Assembly: GCF_009765985.1 (NCBI RefSeq)
Contig: NZ_LMUM01000032.1
Location: 33,093 to 97,092, forward strand
Length of the DNA stretch: 64,000 nucleotides
Direction of reading: 5' to 3'
Origin: Acidobacterium sp. S8
GTDB lineage: Bacteria; Acidobacteriota; Terriglobia; Terriglobales; Acidobacteriaceae
Positions within the stretch are counted from its first letter, which is position 1, and each line of letters opens with the position of its first letter. The notes under the pieces were generated by a model, which saw nothing but the letters and a program-made list of their open reading frames with translations, did not search any database and was not told the DNA's origin. The position numbers were made by a program, and so were the translations under genes. This document shows positions 35,509-44,892 of this stretch, piece after piece.

Positions 35509-36569
35509 ATCGCAATGAGTATGACGTCTCCGGAAGGCAGATCTCCATTCCTTATAAGTCTGGAATGCGCTACTTCGATCTCTATCATGGCGTAGAACTA
35601 ACGCCGGAACACGATGGCGACCAGGCGGTATTGTCGTTTGCTATGGAAGATCATGGCTACGGTGCGGTGCTGGCAACCGCGGGTGAGCCGGATACAAAAA
35701 TCACGCAATTGATGGCCAGCATGAAACAGATGACGGCCACGCAGCTTTCCAGCTATTCGCATGAATGGAAGCCTCTGCCGCAACAATTGGTAGAGATTGC
35801 GAAAACAGAACCTGCGAGTTCTGCGCCTGAGGGCATGGTGAGAGTTCCTGCTGCCGACTATCTATTCAAGGTAGAAGGAATAGAGATTGAAGGCTTCAAC
35901 GACGCGGGCGTGGACGTGCAATATCCCTGGGAGGATATCCCGCATCGTTACCACGAACAAAAGATGCACGTCGCATCTTTCTATATCGACAAATATCCCG
36001 TCACCAATGCGGAATTTAAGAAATTTCTCGATGCCACTCACTACCGTCCTAAGGACGATCTGGATTTTCTGAAGGACTGGAAAGGCGGCAAGTATCCGGA
36101 GGGATGGGACAACAAGCCTGTAACCTGGGTATCGCAGGAAGACGCGCGGGCCTACGCGAAGTGGGCAGGCAAGCGCCTTCCGCACGAATGGGAGTGGCAA
36201 TATGCGGCACAGGGTACCGATGGTCGCCTATATCCCTGGGGCAGCGAGTGGGATAAAAGCAAGGTGCCGGTTCCGGATCGCAGCCGAACAATGCGAGGCC
36301 CCGATAACGTGGATGCTCATCCGGCTGGCGCCAGTCCATTTGAAGTGATGGATATGGTCGGCAACGTGTCGCAGTGGACGGATGAGTACGTTGACGATCA
36401 TACGCGCGGCGGAATCCTGCGTGGTGGCAGCTACTACCAGCCTCAGAGCTCTGTCTGGTACTTCCCGCAGGCTTACCGGAACGATCAGCATGGCAAGCTT
36501 TTACTGATGGCACCCGACTACGACAGGTCTGGAGCGCTTGGCTTCCGTTGCGTGAAGGATTCCGAATGA
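35424..36569 (+). CDS. FGE/SUMF1-like domain, C-terminal part of the frameshifted fusion
   Basis: The continuation of the preceding gene in another frame. It begins with a beta-sandwich region (YGVFASRWPLGEQTVWTIVNRNEYDV) that ends the barrel module, and from about residue 130 has a full formylglycine-generating-enzyme-like domain: FYIDKYPVTNAEFKKFL, PVTWVSQEDARAYAKWAGKRLPHEWEWQYAA, YPWGSEWD, DMVGNVSQWTDEY, ILRGGSYY and GALGFRC. The paired active-site cysteines of true FGE (in the stretch before the final GFRC) are absent: that stretch has only Tyr, Gln and Asp. So sulfatase activation is unlikely; a binding role or another oxidation is more likely. The apparent ATG at 35424 is an accident of the frameshift. 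Confidence 0.75.
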   Translation: MAAVYPTHRYGVFASRWPLGEQTVWTIVNRNEYDVSGRQISIPYKSGMRYFDLYHGVELTPEHDGDQAVLSFAMEDHGYGAVLATAGEPDTKITQLMASMKQMTATQLSSYSHEWKPLPQQLVEIAKTEPASSAPEGMVRVPAADYLFKVEGIEIEGFNDAGVDVQYPWEDIPHRYHEQKMHVASFYIDKYPVTNAEFKKFLDATHYRPKDDLDFLKDWKGGKYPEGWDNKPVTWVSQEDARAYAKWAGKRLPHEWEWQYAAQGTDGRLYPWGSEWDKSKVPVPDRSRTMRGPDNVDAHPAGASPFEVMDMVGNVSQWTDEYVDDHTRGGILRGGSYYQPQSSVWYFPQAYRNDQHGKLLLMAPDYDRSGALGFRCVKDSE

Positions 36570-36642
36570 TGCGCTGATATTGTGAGCATCGAATGGCCCC
36601 TTGAATTGACTCCGCGAGGACGGCGTGGTTCGATGAAAATTG

Positions 36643-38967
36643 GTGAACCGCAAAACTGTCCTTCCGGTCGATCGGATTCTTCCGGAAATCATTACATCTC
36701 TGAAGCGCTCCCCTAACCTCGTGATCGAGGCATCGCCGGGCGCAGGCAAGACGACTCGTGTGCCGCCCGAGCTTCTTCGCCTCGTGAGCGGCGAGGTGCT
36801 CGTGCTCGAACCGCGCCGTATCGCCGCGCGAATGGCTGCGCGAAGAGTCGCTTCGGAAATGGGCGAAAAGATCGGCGAAACGATTGGCTACCATGTTCGG
36901 TTTGACGAAGTCGCCGGCCCGCGTACACGTCTTCGATTCGTGACTGAGGGCGTGTTGACGCGACGCCTGATTTCCGACCCATTCTTAAAGGGCGTGGACG
37001 CCATCGTGTTAGATGAATTTCACGAACGCCATCTAGAGGGCGATCTTGCGTTGGCCTTGTTGAAGCGCCTTCAGAACAGCCGGCCGGATCTGCGAATCGT
37101 AATCATGTCTGCCACGCTCGACGCCGCTTCTGTCGCTCACTATCTCAATGGTTGTCCGATCATACGATGCCCTGGAAAACTATTTGAGCTTTCGATAGAA
37201 CATCTACCGTACTCGCCACAGCCACTCGAAGTACGAGTACGACAGGCGTTGGAACGGTTGACTGCCGAGGAGCATTCGGGAGATATCCTGGTGTTTCTGC
37301 CTGGCGCTTCTGAGATTCACCGAGCCATGCGCGAATGCCAGGATGCTGCGCGGCGAGCGGATCTGCTGATTTTGCCGCTGCATGGCAGTTTGCCTCCAGA
37401 GGCCCAGGACCGCGCAGTTGCACCTGCGGCAAAACCCAAACTTATTCTCGCGACCAACGTTGCGGAAAGCTCCATTACAGTTGACGGCGTAACCGCGGTG
37501 ATCGATAGCGGTTTGGCTCGACTCGCGACCTGGTCGCAATGGACCGGATTGCAAACACTTGAGGTCAGCCGGATCAGCAAGGCTTCCGCAAAGCAGAGAG
37601 CGGGACGAGCAGGTCGCACCAGTCCCGGTCGCGTCTTGCGCCTCTACACGAGCGAGGATTATCAATTACGATCCGAGCACGATACTCCAGAGATTTTACG
37701 CAGCGATCTCTCCCAGCTTTTGCTCGGGCTGAGGGCAATGCAGATCGACGTCGGTAAAGATATCGAGTGGCTCGATGCACCGGCAGAAGCGGCAGTCAAA
37801 AGTGCACAGTTCCTACTGGATCGACTTGGGGCCAGCGGAAAAATGGCACAGCAGCTGATACGCTTTCCCCTTGCGCCACGCCTGTCGCGCCTTCTGGTCG
37901 AGGCGATAGAGCGAGGGATCAGCGACGACGGTTGCGTGGCAGCTGCGCTGCTTGCATCGGGTATGGACTTTGGGACCAATGATCTTCTCGCCGGCATGGA
38001 TCAGCGTCGCGATCCTCGCCTTTCGCAGCCGCTTGAGCAGCTACGTAGAATTGCGCGACCTTCTCGGCAGAAGCATCACGATGAGGATGCACTGCTTAAG
38101 TCGGTATTGGCTGGTTTCCCCGATAGGGTCGCGCGGCTTCGTTCGGGCAATCAGGTGCAGCTCTCGACTGGCGCCTCCGCTGAGGTTATGGGCGCACCTC
38201 CACAGTATGAGTTCATGGTTGCCCTCGATGCGGAAGACCGCAAAGATAAGCCGCTGCCATGGATTCGTATGACAGCACGGATTGAGCCAGAATGGCTCAT
38301 CGATTTGTTTCCTGATCGCGTGCGGGAGCAATGCAGTGTTCTGTGGAATCGTTCAGCCGAACGTGTGGACGCAATGAGCGTCCTCTTATATGACGAACTC
38401 ATCATTCAGGAATCCCGCGGTGCTGTGCCTGATGCCGGGGCAGCGGCCGAGCTGCTTGCGAAGAAGGCGATGGAGGCCGGGATCGAGCGCTTTGTCGACC
38501 GAGATAAACTCGATCAACTCCTGTCGCGCATCGCGTTCGCTGGCTTTGAACCTCCTGATATTCAGCAGACTCTTCGAGAGTTGTGTTTCGGGATTCTTAG
38601 CTTCGCAGAATTGAAAGCTGCAGCTCGAAATTTCGTTTCGCTGCTGGAGCAGAAAGTTGGTGCCCGGCAGCTGAATCAGGTAGCGCCAGAATCGCTTCGA
38701 TTACAAAGTGGCCGGCAGACGAAGATTCATTATGAGCTTGGCAAGCCGCCTTGGATTGCTTCACGATTGCAGGATTTTTTTGGTATGCGCGAAACTCCTC
38801 GAATCGGTGCGACCCAAACGCCTGTCGTCGTTCACCTGCTTGCACCAAATCAGCGGCCTGTGCAGACTACGACGGATCTCGCTGGATTTTGGGAGAGACT
38901 CTATCCTCAGGTCCGCCGCGAGCTGATGCGACGCTATCCCAGACACTCATGGCCGGAGCGCCCTTGA
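36643..38967 (+). CDS. hrpB: ATP-dependent RNA helicase HrpB
   Basis: A DEAH/RHA-type helicase. Motifs: I, ASPGAGKTTR; Ia, EPRRIAARMAARR; II, DEFHERH (a variant DEAH box typical of HrpB); III, IVMSATLDA; V, ATNVAESSITV; VI, QRAGRAGRTSPG. They are followed by helicase-associated and HrpB C-terminal regions (LDEFH through LMRRYPRHSWPERP). HrpB is found in many bacteria and has no settled role beyond RNA-dependent ATPase activity. Length (about 774 residues) is slightly shorter than in enteric bacteria. Start codons available are GTG 36643 or TTG 36640, just after an in-frame stop at 36634; no clear ribosome-binding site. Not related functionally to the glycan genes on either side. Confidence 0.93.
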   Translation: MNRKTVLPVDRILPEIITSLKRSPNLVIEASPGAGKTTRVPPELLRLVSGEVLVLEPRRIAARMAARRVASEMGEKIGETIGYHVRFDEVAGPRTRLRFVTEGVLTRRLISDPFLKGVDAIVLDEFHERHLEGDLALALLKRLQNSRPDLRIVIMSATLDAASVAHYLNGCPIIRCPGKLFELSIEHLPYSPQPLEVRVRQALERLTAEEHSGDILVFLPGASEIHRAMRECQDAARRADLLILPLHGSLPPEAQDRAVAPAAKPKLILATNVAESSITVDGVTAVIDSGLARLATWSQWTGLQTLEVSRISKASAKQRAGRAGRTSPGRVLRLYTSEDYQLRSEHDTPEILRSDLSQLLLGLRAMQIDVGKDIEWLDAPAEAAVKSAQFLLDRLGASGKMAQQLIRFPLAPRLSRLLVEAIERGISDDGCVAAALLASGMDFGTNDLLAGMDQRRDPRLSQPLEQLRRIARPSRQKHHDEDALLKSVLAGFPDRVARLRSGNQVQLSTGASAEVMGAPPQYEFMVALDAEDRKDKPLPWIRMTARIEPEWLIDLFPDRVREQCSVLWNRSAERVDAMSVLLYDELIIQESRGAVPDAGAAAELLAKKAMEAGIERFVDRDKLDQLLSRIAFAGFEPPDIQQTLRELCFGILSFAELKAAARNFVSLLEQKVGARQLNQVAPESLRLQSGRQTKIHYELGKPPWIASRLQDFFGMRETPRIGATQTPVVVHLLAPNQRPVQTTTDLAGFWERLYPQVRRELMRRYPRHSWPERP

Positions 38968-39038
38968 ACTCTGCAGCGTTCACTATAGATGCCTGCGTCG
39001 CAGACGGTGTTCGTCGACCGAAACGGAAAGGGAAGTAT

Positions 39039-40304
39039 ATGGGGAAGACACCAGCGCTACGTGATCGAAATTGCTTCACGCGACGTGAGCTAATGGTTAG
39101 CGGCCTGAAGGCGATGATTGTTGCAAATGCGCTCCCCGTCATGTCGGCAAAGGTTTTCGAGATGAAAGCTTCGTGGCGTGCCATTAACATCATGAATTTT
39201 ATCCGTGCCGAAGAGCCCCGCGAAAATATTGACTTGATGAAACCAGTGCGGGAGCAGATGGCGCTGATCAAAGCACATAAGTTCCCGGCCACCTGGCTGT
39301 TGCAGTACGACGCGCTGGTCGAGGGGCCATATGTCGAGTTCCTCAAAGCCGATATGCCTTCTGACCACGAGACGGGTATATGGTTCGAGATGAATCGGAA
39401 AATCTGCGACGATGCCGGTATCACGTGGCGCGGAAAACCTGAATGGGAGTGGGATTATCACGTACCCGTCGCCTACGCTATAGGCTATAGCCCGGATGAG
39501 CGTCGCAAGCTCGCCGACACCGCCATGGCAACCTTCAAGCGTATCTTTGGTCGCGACGCTAAAACAGTAGCATCGTGGAACCTGGATGCAATCTCGATTG
39601 CGCACCTTTCCGACCACTATGGCGTCGATGCCTTTGGCAATTGTCGCGATCAATTGGCTACGGACGGTTTCACGATCTGGGGAGCGCCCATCGCAGCTTA
39701 CTATCCGAACCGGATAAATGCGTGGAGTCCCGCCTTGGAAGCGAAGAATCAGATCTCGACTCCAATGTTTCGCTTGTTGGGACAGGATCCCGTTTATTAC
39801 TACGACAATCAGCTTCCTTATCCCGATACGATGGAGCCGGTTTGGACATCGGGCCAGTCCCAGACTTTTGTCGACCGTTTTTTCGAGATGATAGAAGATG
39901 CGCCGACACAATCTCTAGCCTATGCGCAGCTTGGGCAGGAAAACAGTTTCGGCTGGCCGATGATGAGCACAGCTTATTCGATGCAGATGGACAAGCTTGA
40001 CCAATTGCGTCGTAGGGGAGGCGTAATCATCGAAACAATGGGCGAGACGGGACGACGATTTAAACGATCCTTCAAGTCAACGCCGACGCAAGCGCAAGTC
40101 ATGTTGCAAGATCCATTCGGCAAAGTCGATGCCCCCAGCGCACCGTCTGGTATCAGAGCAAGCACTATCGGACGAATCTGCACTTTCGCGGCAGCGAGTT
40201 CTACCTGCGAGACCTCCACGTTTACAGCGATCAATTTCCGCAGCCATACCTCACGGAGCCCGTTCGGCAGCATGGCATCGAGCAGCGTTTGCTTGCTGCA
40301 TTAG
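39039..40304 (+). CDS. Tat-exported protein of unknown family, N-terminal part of a frameshifted gene
   Basis: I do not recognise the family with certainty. ATG at 39039 follows GGAAAGGGAAG; the earlier in-frame start options overlap hrpB. A Tat-like TRRELMVSGLK leader is followed by a domain with WRAINIMNFIRAEE, FPATWLLQYDAL, EWEWDYHVPVAYAIGYS and WNLDAISIAHLSDHYGVDAFGNC, which reads like a (beta/alpha) barrel of glycosidase or polysaccharide-deacetylase type. The natural protein leaves this frame at the run of five C at 40132-40136: with six C the sequence continues APQRTVWYQSKHYRTN into the next open frame. The last ~55 residues of this frame (from PSAPSGIRAS) are artefactual. Full length would be about 570 residues. 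Its context (GH106 gene 3') suggests a carbohydrate role. Confidence 0.6.
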   Translation: MGKTPALRDRNCFTRRELMVSGLKAMIVANALPVMSAKVFEMKASWRAINIMNFIRAEEPRENIDLMKPVREQMALIKAHKFPATWLLQYDALVEGPYVEFLKADMPSDHETGIWFEMNRKICDDAGITWRGKPEWEWDYHVPVAYAIGYSPDERRKLADTAMATFKRIFGRDAKTVASWNLDAISIAHLSDHYGVDAFGNCRDQLATDGFTIWGAPIAAYYPNRINAWSPALEAKNQISTPMFRLLGQDPVYYYDNQLPYPDTMEPVWTSGQSQTFVDRFFEMIEDAPTQSLAYAQLGQENSFGWPMMSTAYSMQMDKLDQLRRRGGVIIETMGETGRRFKRSFKSTPTQAQVMLQDPFGKVDAPSAPSGIRASTIGRICTFAAASSTCETSTFTAINFRSHTSRSPFGSMASSSVCLLH

Positions 40305-40750
40305 ACGGCTATCACTGGAGCGATGCGGAAGTACACGCGGGACAGAATGGAATTCGTGCGTGCGGGCGATTCGTCGCAATCAGCTTGGACGGTAGCGCTA
40401 CGCCACTGACGATGGCAGGCCTTCCGGTCGTTAGTGAAAACGGTACTGAGCTTCAGACCGATATCAGCTTGGCCCAGGGTGGCACGTTATCATGCATTTT
40501 TGGAGAGCAAACGATTTGCTTCAAATTGCAAGATGTTTCATCTCAGTCAAGGCTCGGCCTGATCTTTGAGTGGGTTTCAAGCCTCAGCAGCATACAAGGG
40601 GTATCGAAGGACCGACTCAACTATCGTTTCCGAGATTTCGACTATACAGTTCGAATATCGAATGGTGTTGCGTCTAAGACAGATCAGGGTGTGAGCCTGG
40701 TCTCTATGGACAAGAAGAGCTTATGCCTCTCGTTGAGCCAGGGCGAATGA
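40139..40750 (+). CDS. C-terminal part of the frameshifted exported protein
   Basis: Continuation of the previous gene in the +2 frame: RTVWYQSKHYRTN, then FYLRDLHVYSD and EQRLLAALDGYHWSDAEV form an uninterrupted path through 40289 (a TTG sometimes read as a start) to the stop at 40748-40750. The region is beta-strand rich in its second half (CGRFVAISLDGS, LSCIFGEQTICFKL, FRDFDYTVRIS), consistent with a C-terminal beta-sandwich. It has no start codon or ribosome-binding site of its own, so it should be merged with 39039-40304. Confidence 0.6.
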   Translation, partial: RTVWYQSKHYRTNLHFRGSEFYLRDLHVYSDQFPQPYLTEPVRQHGIEQRLLAALDGYHWSDAEVHAGQNGIRACGRFVAISLDGSATPLTMAGLPVVSENGTELQTDISLAQGGTLSCIFGEQTICFKLQDVSSQSRLGLIFEWVSSLSSIQGVSKDRLNYRFRDFDYTVRISNGVASKTDQGVSLVSMDKKSLCLSLSQGE

Positions 40751-40859
40751 TAGCGTGACTTGAAGACGTCTGCCCTCGTTGAATATGGCTTGGTCAAGAC
40801 CTTCCATGCGGCAATATCCCATAGCTGTTCTGGAAATAAATTTGATTTGGAGTTGATGC

Positions 40860-43760
40860 ATGTTTAGGAGAGAGTTCATTCGCCTTACCTCGCTTGCGGC
40901 AGGCGCCGTTCCTTTTTCACGCTCAGCGAGATTGATTGCCGCAGAACAGCATGGCACAAATGTCTCAAATCCTGAGGATGGGAATTCATTCTCGGATACG
41001 GAACTGCTCAAGCTCTTCCGGGACCCACCGAACCGGTATCGGCCCATGGTGCGATGGTGGTGGAATGGAGACAGAGTCTCCGCGGGCGAAGTCACCCGAG
41101 AGCTTGATGTCCTGCAGCGAGCCGGAATCGGTGGCGTCGAGATCAATCCCATAAAATTCCCAGCAGAAGCCGACCCTCTCAACATCAAGGCGCTCACATG
41201 GATGAGCGATGAATGGATTGCTGTCCTAAAAGTCGCACTGCAAGGCTGCAAAGAAAGAGGCATGACATGTGACATGATCGTCGGCTCCGGCTGGCCATAT
41301 GGTGGCGAGTTCCTTACCAGGCAAGAGCAGACCCAGATGATGGCGCTTGGCACTCGTGAGTTTTCCGGTCCGCAACATGTCCGTCTTACCTCTGAAGAAT
41401 TGTTAGCCGACGTGAGTCCGCGGTTTGTTTCTCCCTACAAGAATCCGTTGAAGGAACTCTTTGCGCTTACGCTCGTGCCGTATGAATTGCATAGCGCAAA
41501 CGCTGCGATACCGGTGGAGAAAAACCGGGAAGCTAGCGTCATAGAATTCGATGTGCCAGCAGGAAGACACGTCCTCTATTTTCTGGTCAAGCTGACAGGC
41601 TTCATGGCCGTCATCAATGGTGCACCAGGGGCAAGCGGTCCAGTCTTGAACCACTACAGCGCTCAGGCCGTCGCTCGTTATCTCGATCGTATCTCGGAGA
41701 GATTATCCAACACAGTCGGGCCGCTGGCCAGTCACTTTAGGGCGTTCTTTACGGACAGCATTGAGTTAGAGGGAGCGAATTGGTGCGACGACATGCTCTC
41801 CGCATTTAGGCGCAGACGGGGATATGATTTAGCTCCATATCTACCGTTTGTGTTATTCAAAGTCGGCGAAATGGGAAATGCCGTCTCCGCAGCCTATGGG
41901 GCCAGTTTTACTCCGGATTTCATAGGGCAGACGCAGCTTGTGCGTTATGACTTTGAAATAACAAAGCATGAGTTATTCCTGGAGAGATTTGTTTCCACCT
42001 TTGTCGATTGGTGCAATCGAGTGGGTGTGAAATCTCGCATGCAGGCCTATGGCATGGAGTGTGATCCGATTGCGGCCGGTATGATGATCGACATCCCGGA
42101 ATGTGAAACGTGGATCCGGTCCGAACAAATTGAGGAGTTCGGCAGCGGCGATTACGCTCATGGCCGCAGCTACACCATGATTAACAAGTTCGTTTCTTCT
42201 GCCGCGCACTTTGCCGGTAAGCAGCTCATCAGCTGTGAGGAAATGACAAATACCGATGATCCGTTTCATGCCTCGATGGAACGGATAAAAGTCGCAGGCG
42301 ATCAGAACATGTTGACCGGCGTAACTCAGTCCGTGCTGCACGGGTTTAACTACAGCCCTCCCGCTGCGCCGTTTCCTGGCTGGGTTCGATACGGTACTTA
42401 TTTCAGCGAACACAATACATGGTGGCCTTACTTCAACCTTTGGGTGACCTATAAAGCGCGCCTCTCTGCGCTCTTTCAACACGCTGAAATGCAGGCCGAT
42501 ATCGCGATCCTTCCTCCGGAGGCGGACCTTGCTTCAAAATATGGATTCCAGCGGGATCCGTTTCCCAGGCTCGCTTACCCTGCCTATCTTTATAAAATCT
42601 GGGAAGTGGTTCACCAGAATGGAAGCGGGTGCGACTATCTCTCGGAAGAAATAATCGCTAAATCTAACATCGAACAAGGCAGGCTCGTTTTTCATAACAG
42701 GTCTTACAAAGCCATCATCATGCCGGCCGTCGAGTCGATACAACCTGTCACAGCAGAGCGGCTGCAGTCGTTCGTTGAATCTGGCGGAACGGTTATTTTC
42801 ATTGATACAACTCCGCATCTTGCAGCCGGCTTGGCTGATCAAGTCACAAACAGCAAGACGGTCCTCGATTACATCTCCGCAATGCGCACGCGTCATCCAC
42901 TCCGCACGCCGTTGGTGCCAGTCAATGAAAGTGAGATGGTGCGATGGTATCGCGAACTGCAGGCTCGCTACGAGCTTCAACCAGACGTCATGATCAGCGC
43001 ACCGACAGATTTCATCAGCCAGATCCATTACCGCAGTGGCGCGCGGGATATTTTCTTCTTTACTCACTACGGGCCTCAGGAACGTCATACGTTTGAGGCG
43101 ACTTTTAACACCGGCGATAAGGTGGCATGGCTATGGAACGCAGAATCCGGCACGCGTGCGCCTTCCCAGATCGATGGAAAAAGGAATGTGCTCACGATCT
43201 CACTAGGTCCATCCGAATCGAAGCTGATCATCTTCGAGCCTCCAACGAGACTCACAAGTGACGGTGATAATGCTGTCCAGACACTTCCTTATAGAAAAGC
43301 TTCGAATGCGTCTTCACAAGACAAAGTTATCCGCGGTCCATGGAATGTAAAACTCGAACACGTGGACGGCACAAAGAGATCCATCGTTCTAGAGGATCTT
43401 GTTGACTTCAATGAGCGCGAAGACCTGAAGTCATTTGCTGGCACAATTACCTACAGCAAGCAGATCAGCATCGATAAAGCGGGTGAGCATCTGTGGCTGA
43501 ATCTTGGGCATGTTCATGCGATTTCTGAGCTTGAAGTCAACGGTCATCACCTGGGAGTTCGCTGGTATGGGGAACATCTTTACGATCTTTCCAGCGCCCT
43601 CACCCCCGGCCTCAACAACGTATCGATTAAGGTAGTTACGACCCTGGGTAATTACATGAAGACCCTGGCGGATAATGCGACCGCGAAAGCGTGGACCTCC
43701 GATACACCCTTTTATCCCTTGGGACTTATCCCTCCTATATGTCTCGTGATGGGCGAGTGA
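40860..43760 (+). CDS. Alpha-L-rhamnosidase-type glycoside hydrolase (GH106), exported
   Basis: A large secreted glycosidase. The leader RREFIRLTSLAAGAV (residues 3-17) is Tat-like. Hallmarks of GH106 follow: PMVRWWWNGDRVSAGEVTREL and RAGIGGVEINPI (about 60-100), CDMIVGSGWPYGGE, FTDSIELEG and the long catalytic region with FISCEEM-type residues (LISCEEMTNTDD). The C-terminal part has a galactose-binding-like beta-sandwich (YSKQISIDKAGEHLWLNLG, ELEVNGHHLGVRWYGEHLYDL). Start ATG 40860 has GGAG seven bases upstream. At 966 residues it is typical in length. GH106 enzymes remove rhamnose from pectin-type or flavonoid glycosides. About 110 bases after the frameshifted gene on the same strand. Confidence 0.85.
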   Translation: MFRREFIRLTSLAAGAVPFSRSARLIAAEQHGTNVSNPEDGNSFSDTELLKLFRDPPNRYRPMVRWWWNGDRVSAGEVTRELDVLQRAGIGGVEINPIKFPAEADPLNIKALTWMSDEWIAVLKVALQGCKERGMTCDMIVGSGWPYGGEFLTRQEQTQMMALGTREFSGPQHVRLTSEELLADVSPRFVSPYKNPLKELFALTLVPYELHSANAAIPVEKNREASVIEFDVPAGRHVLYFLVKLTGFMAVINGAPGASGPVLNHYSAQAVARYLDRISERLSNTVGPLASHFRAFFTDSIELEGANWCDDMLSAFRRRRGYDLAPYLPFVLFKVGEMGNAVSAAYGASFTPDFIGQTQLVRYDFEITKHELFLERFVSTFVDWCNRVGVKSRMQAYGMECDPIAAGMMIDIPECETWIRSEQIEEFGSGDYAHGRSYTMINKFVSSAAHFAGKQLISCEEMTNTDDPFHASMERIKVAGDQNMLTGVTQSVLHGFNYSPPAAPFPGWVRYGTYFSEHNTWWPYFNLWVTYKARLSALFQHAEMQADIAILPPEADLASKYGFQRDPFPRLAYPAYLYKIWEVVHQNGSGCDYLSEEIIAKSNIEQGRLVFHNRSYKAIIMPAVESIQPVTAERLQSFVESGGTVIFIDTTPHLAAGLADQVTNSKTVLDYISAMRTRHPLRTPLVPVNESEMVRWYRELQARYELQPDVMISAPTDFISQIHYRSGARDIFFFTHYGPQERHTFEATFNTGDKVAWLWNAESGTRAPSQIDGKRNVLTISLGPSESKLIIFEPPTRLTSDGDNAVQTLPYRKASNASSQDKVIRGPWNVKLEHVDGTKRSIVLEDLVDFNEREDLKSFAGTITYSKQISIDKAGEHLWLNLGHVHAISELEVNGHHLGVRWYGEHLYDLSSALTPGLNNVSIKVVTTLGNYMKTLADNATAKAWTSDTPFYPLGLIPPICLVMGE

Positions 43761-43947
43761 CATTTACATGGCGATGATCCGCGATTATCGACGTTCGAGC
43801 ACAAGTCGAGAACTCGGAAACTTGCGAGACAGGCTTTCACCCTGACACGCCCCTGGCATGCAATCCTCTTAGCTTTTCGGAGTTTTGTGAAAAGTCTTCG
43901 CTGGCTGAACGATACTAAGCGGAATATCATCGTGGCTGCGAGAGGCT

Positions 43948-44892
43948 ATGCCAGTGAGTGAACATGGAATAAATATTGCTCCTACCCGCAGTTGGCCGGC
44001 GCTGCCTGAGAGCGCATGGAGCGACACGCGTACCACTTTGCAGCTCTGGATGCAGATCGTTGGTAAGATCCGGCTCGCGCTCATGCCGGCGATCAACCAT
44101 ACCTGGAGCGTGACACTCTATCCCAGCGTCCGCGGTTTTACCACTTCTATCATGCCGTACGGCACTCGCACATTACAGATAGACTTCGATTTTCGCAATC
44201 ATCTGCTGCAGTTGGAAACCAGCGAGGGACTCAGCAAGACCATTCCTCTCCAGTCGATGACCGTCGCGGTATTTTACGGAAAGGTGATGGCCGCGCTCGA
44301 TGATCTCGCTACCCCAGTACGCATCTGGCCTGTACCGGTTGAGATGGCTCAACATATTCCGTTTGATCAGGATCACACGCATCAGGCGTATGACCCGGAA
44401 TATGCACAGCGCTTCTGGAATATCCTGCTGCAAACGACGCGGGTTATCACCATCTTTCGTGCCCGCTTCGTCGGAAAAGTGAGCCCGATTCATCTTTTCT
44501 GGGGAGCGCTCGATCTCGCCTGCACTCGTTTCTCCGGCCGTACCGCGCCTGAACATCCAGGCGTAGCCGGGTTGGCTGATCGGGTAACGCGCGACGCCTA
44601 TTCGCACGAGGTCAGCAGTTGCGGTTTCTGGCCGGGAGCAACCGGTATTGAACCACTCTTTTACAGCTACGCATATCCCGAACCGCCTGGCTATCGTGAA
44701 AGCTCCATCGCTCTTGGGCAAGCTTCATTCGACCCGAAGATGGGCGAATTTGTGCTGCCCTATGAAGCGATGCGCCTGTCGGCTGATCCTGACTCCACCC
44801 TGCTTCAGTTTCTGCAGAGTACCTATGAGGCAGCAGCAAACTGCGCCCACTGGGATAGGGGTGCTCTCGAAGTCGCAAAAATTATCACCTGA
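43948..44892 (+). CDS. DUF5996 family protein
   Basis: A cytoplasmic protein of unknown function. The motifs WPALPESAWSDTRTTLQLWMQIVGK at the N-terminus (residues 15-39, too long to be chance), HTWSVTLYPSVRGFTT, FDFRNHLL and PIHLFWGALDLACTRFSGR are characteristic of DUF5996. It continues with SCGFWPG and FYSYAYPEPPGY and ends in a short helical tail. No signal peptide or membrane segment. ATG at 43948 with GAGAGG a few bases upstream. It stands alone between the rhamnosidase gene and a long intergenic region; context offers no function. Confidence 0.85.
   Translation: MPVSEHGINIAPTRSWPALPESAWSDTRTTLQLWMQIVGKIRLALMPAINHTWSVTLYPSVRGFTTSIMPYGTRTLQIDFDFRNHLLQLETSEGLSKTIPLQSMTVAVFYGKVMAALDDLATPVRIWPVPVEMAQHIPFDQDHTHQAYDPEYAQRFWNILLQTTRVITIFRARFVGKVSPIHLFWGALDLACTRFSGRTAPEHPGVAGLADRVTRDAYSHEVSSCGFWPGATGIEPLFYSYAYPEPPGYRESSIALGQASFDPKMGEFVLPYEAMRLSADPDSTLLQFLQSTYEAAANCAHWDRGALEVAKIIT

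Noticed and set aside
36049..36894. A 281-codon minus-strand frame across the FGE-like and hrpB genes
   Set aside because: It spans two supported plus-strand genes and has a composition typical of antisense frames (many Arg, Ser, His).
39090..39911. A 273-codon minus-strand frame
   Set aside because: Antisense to the exported protein at 39039; no motif, signal or ribosome-binding site.
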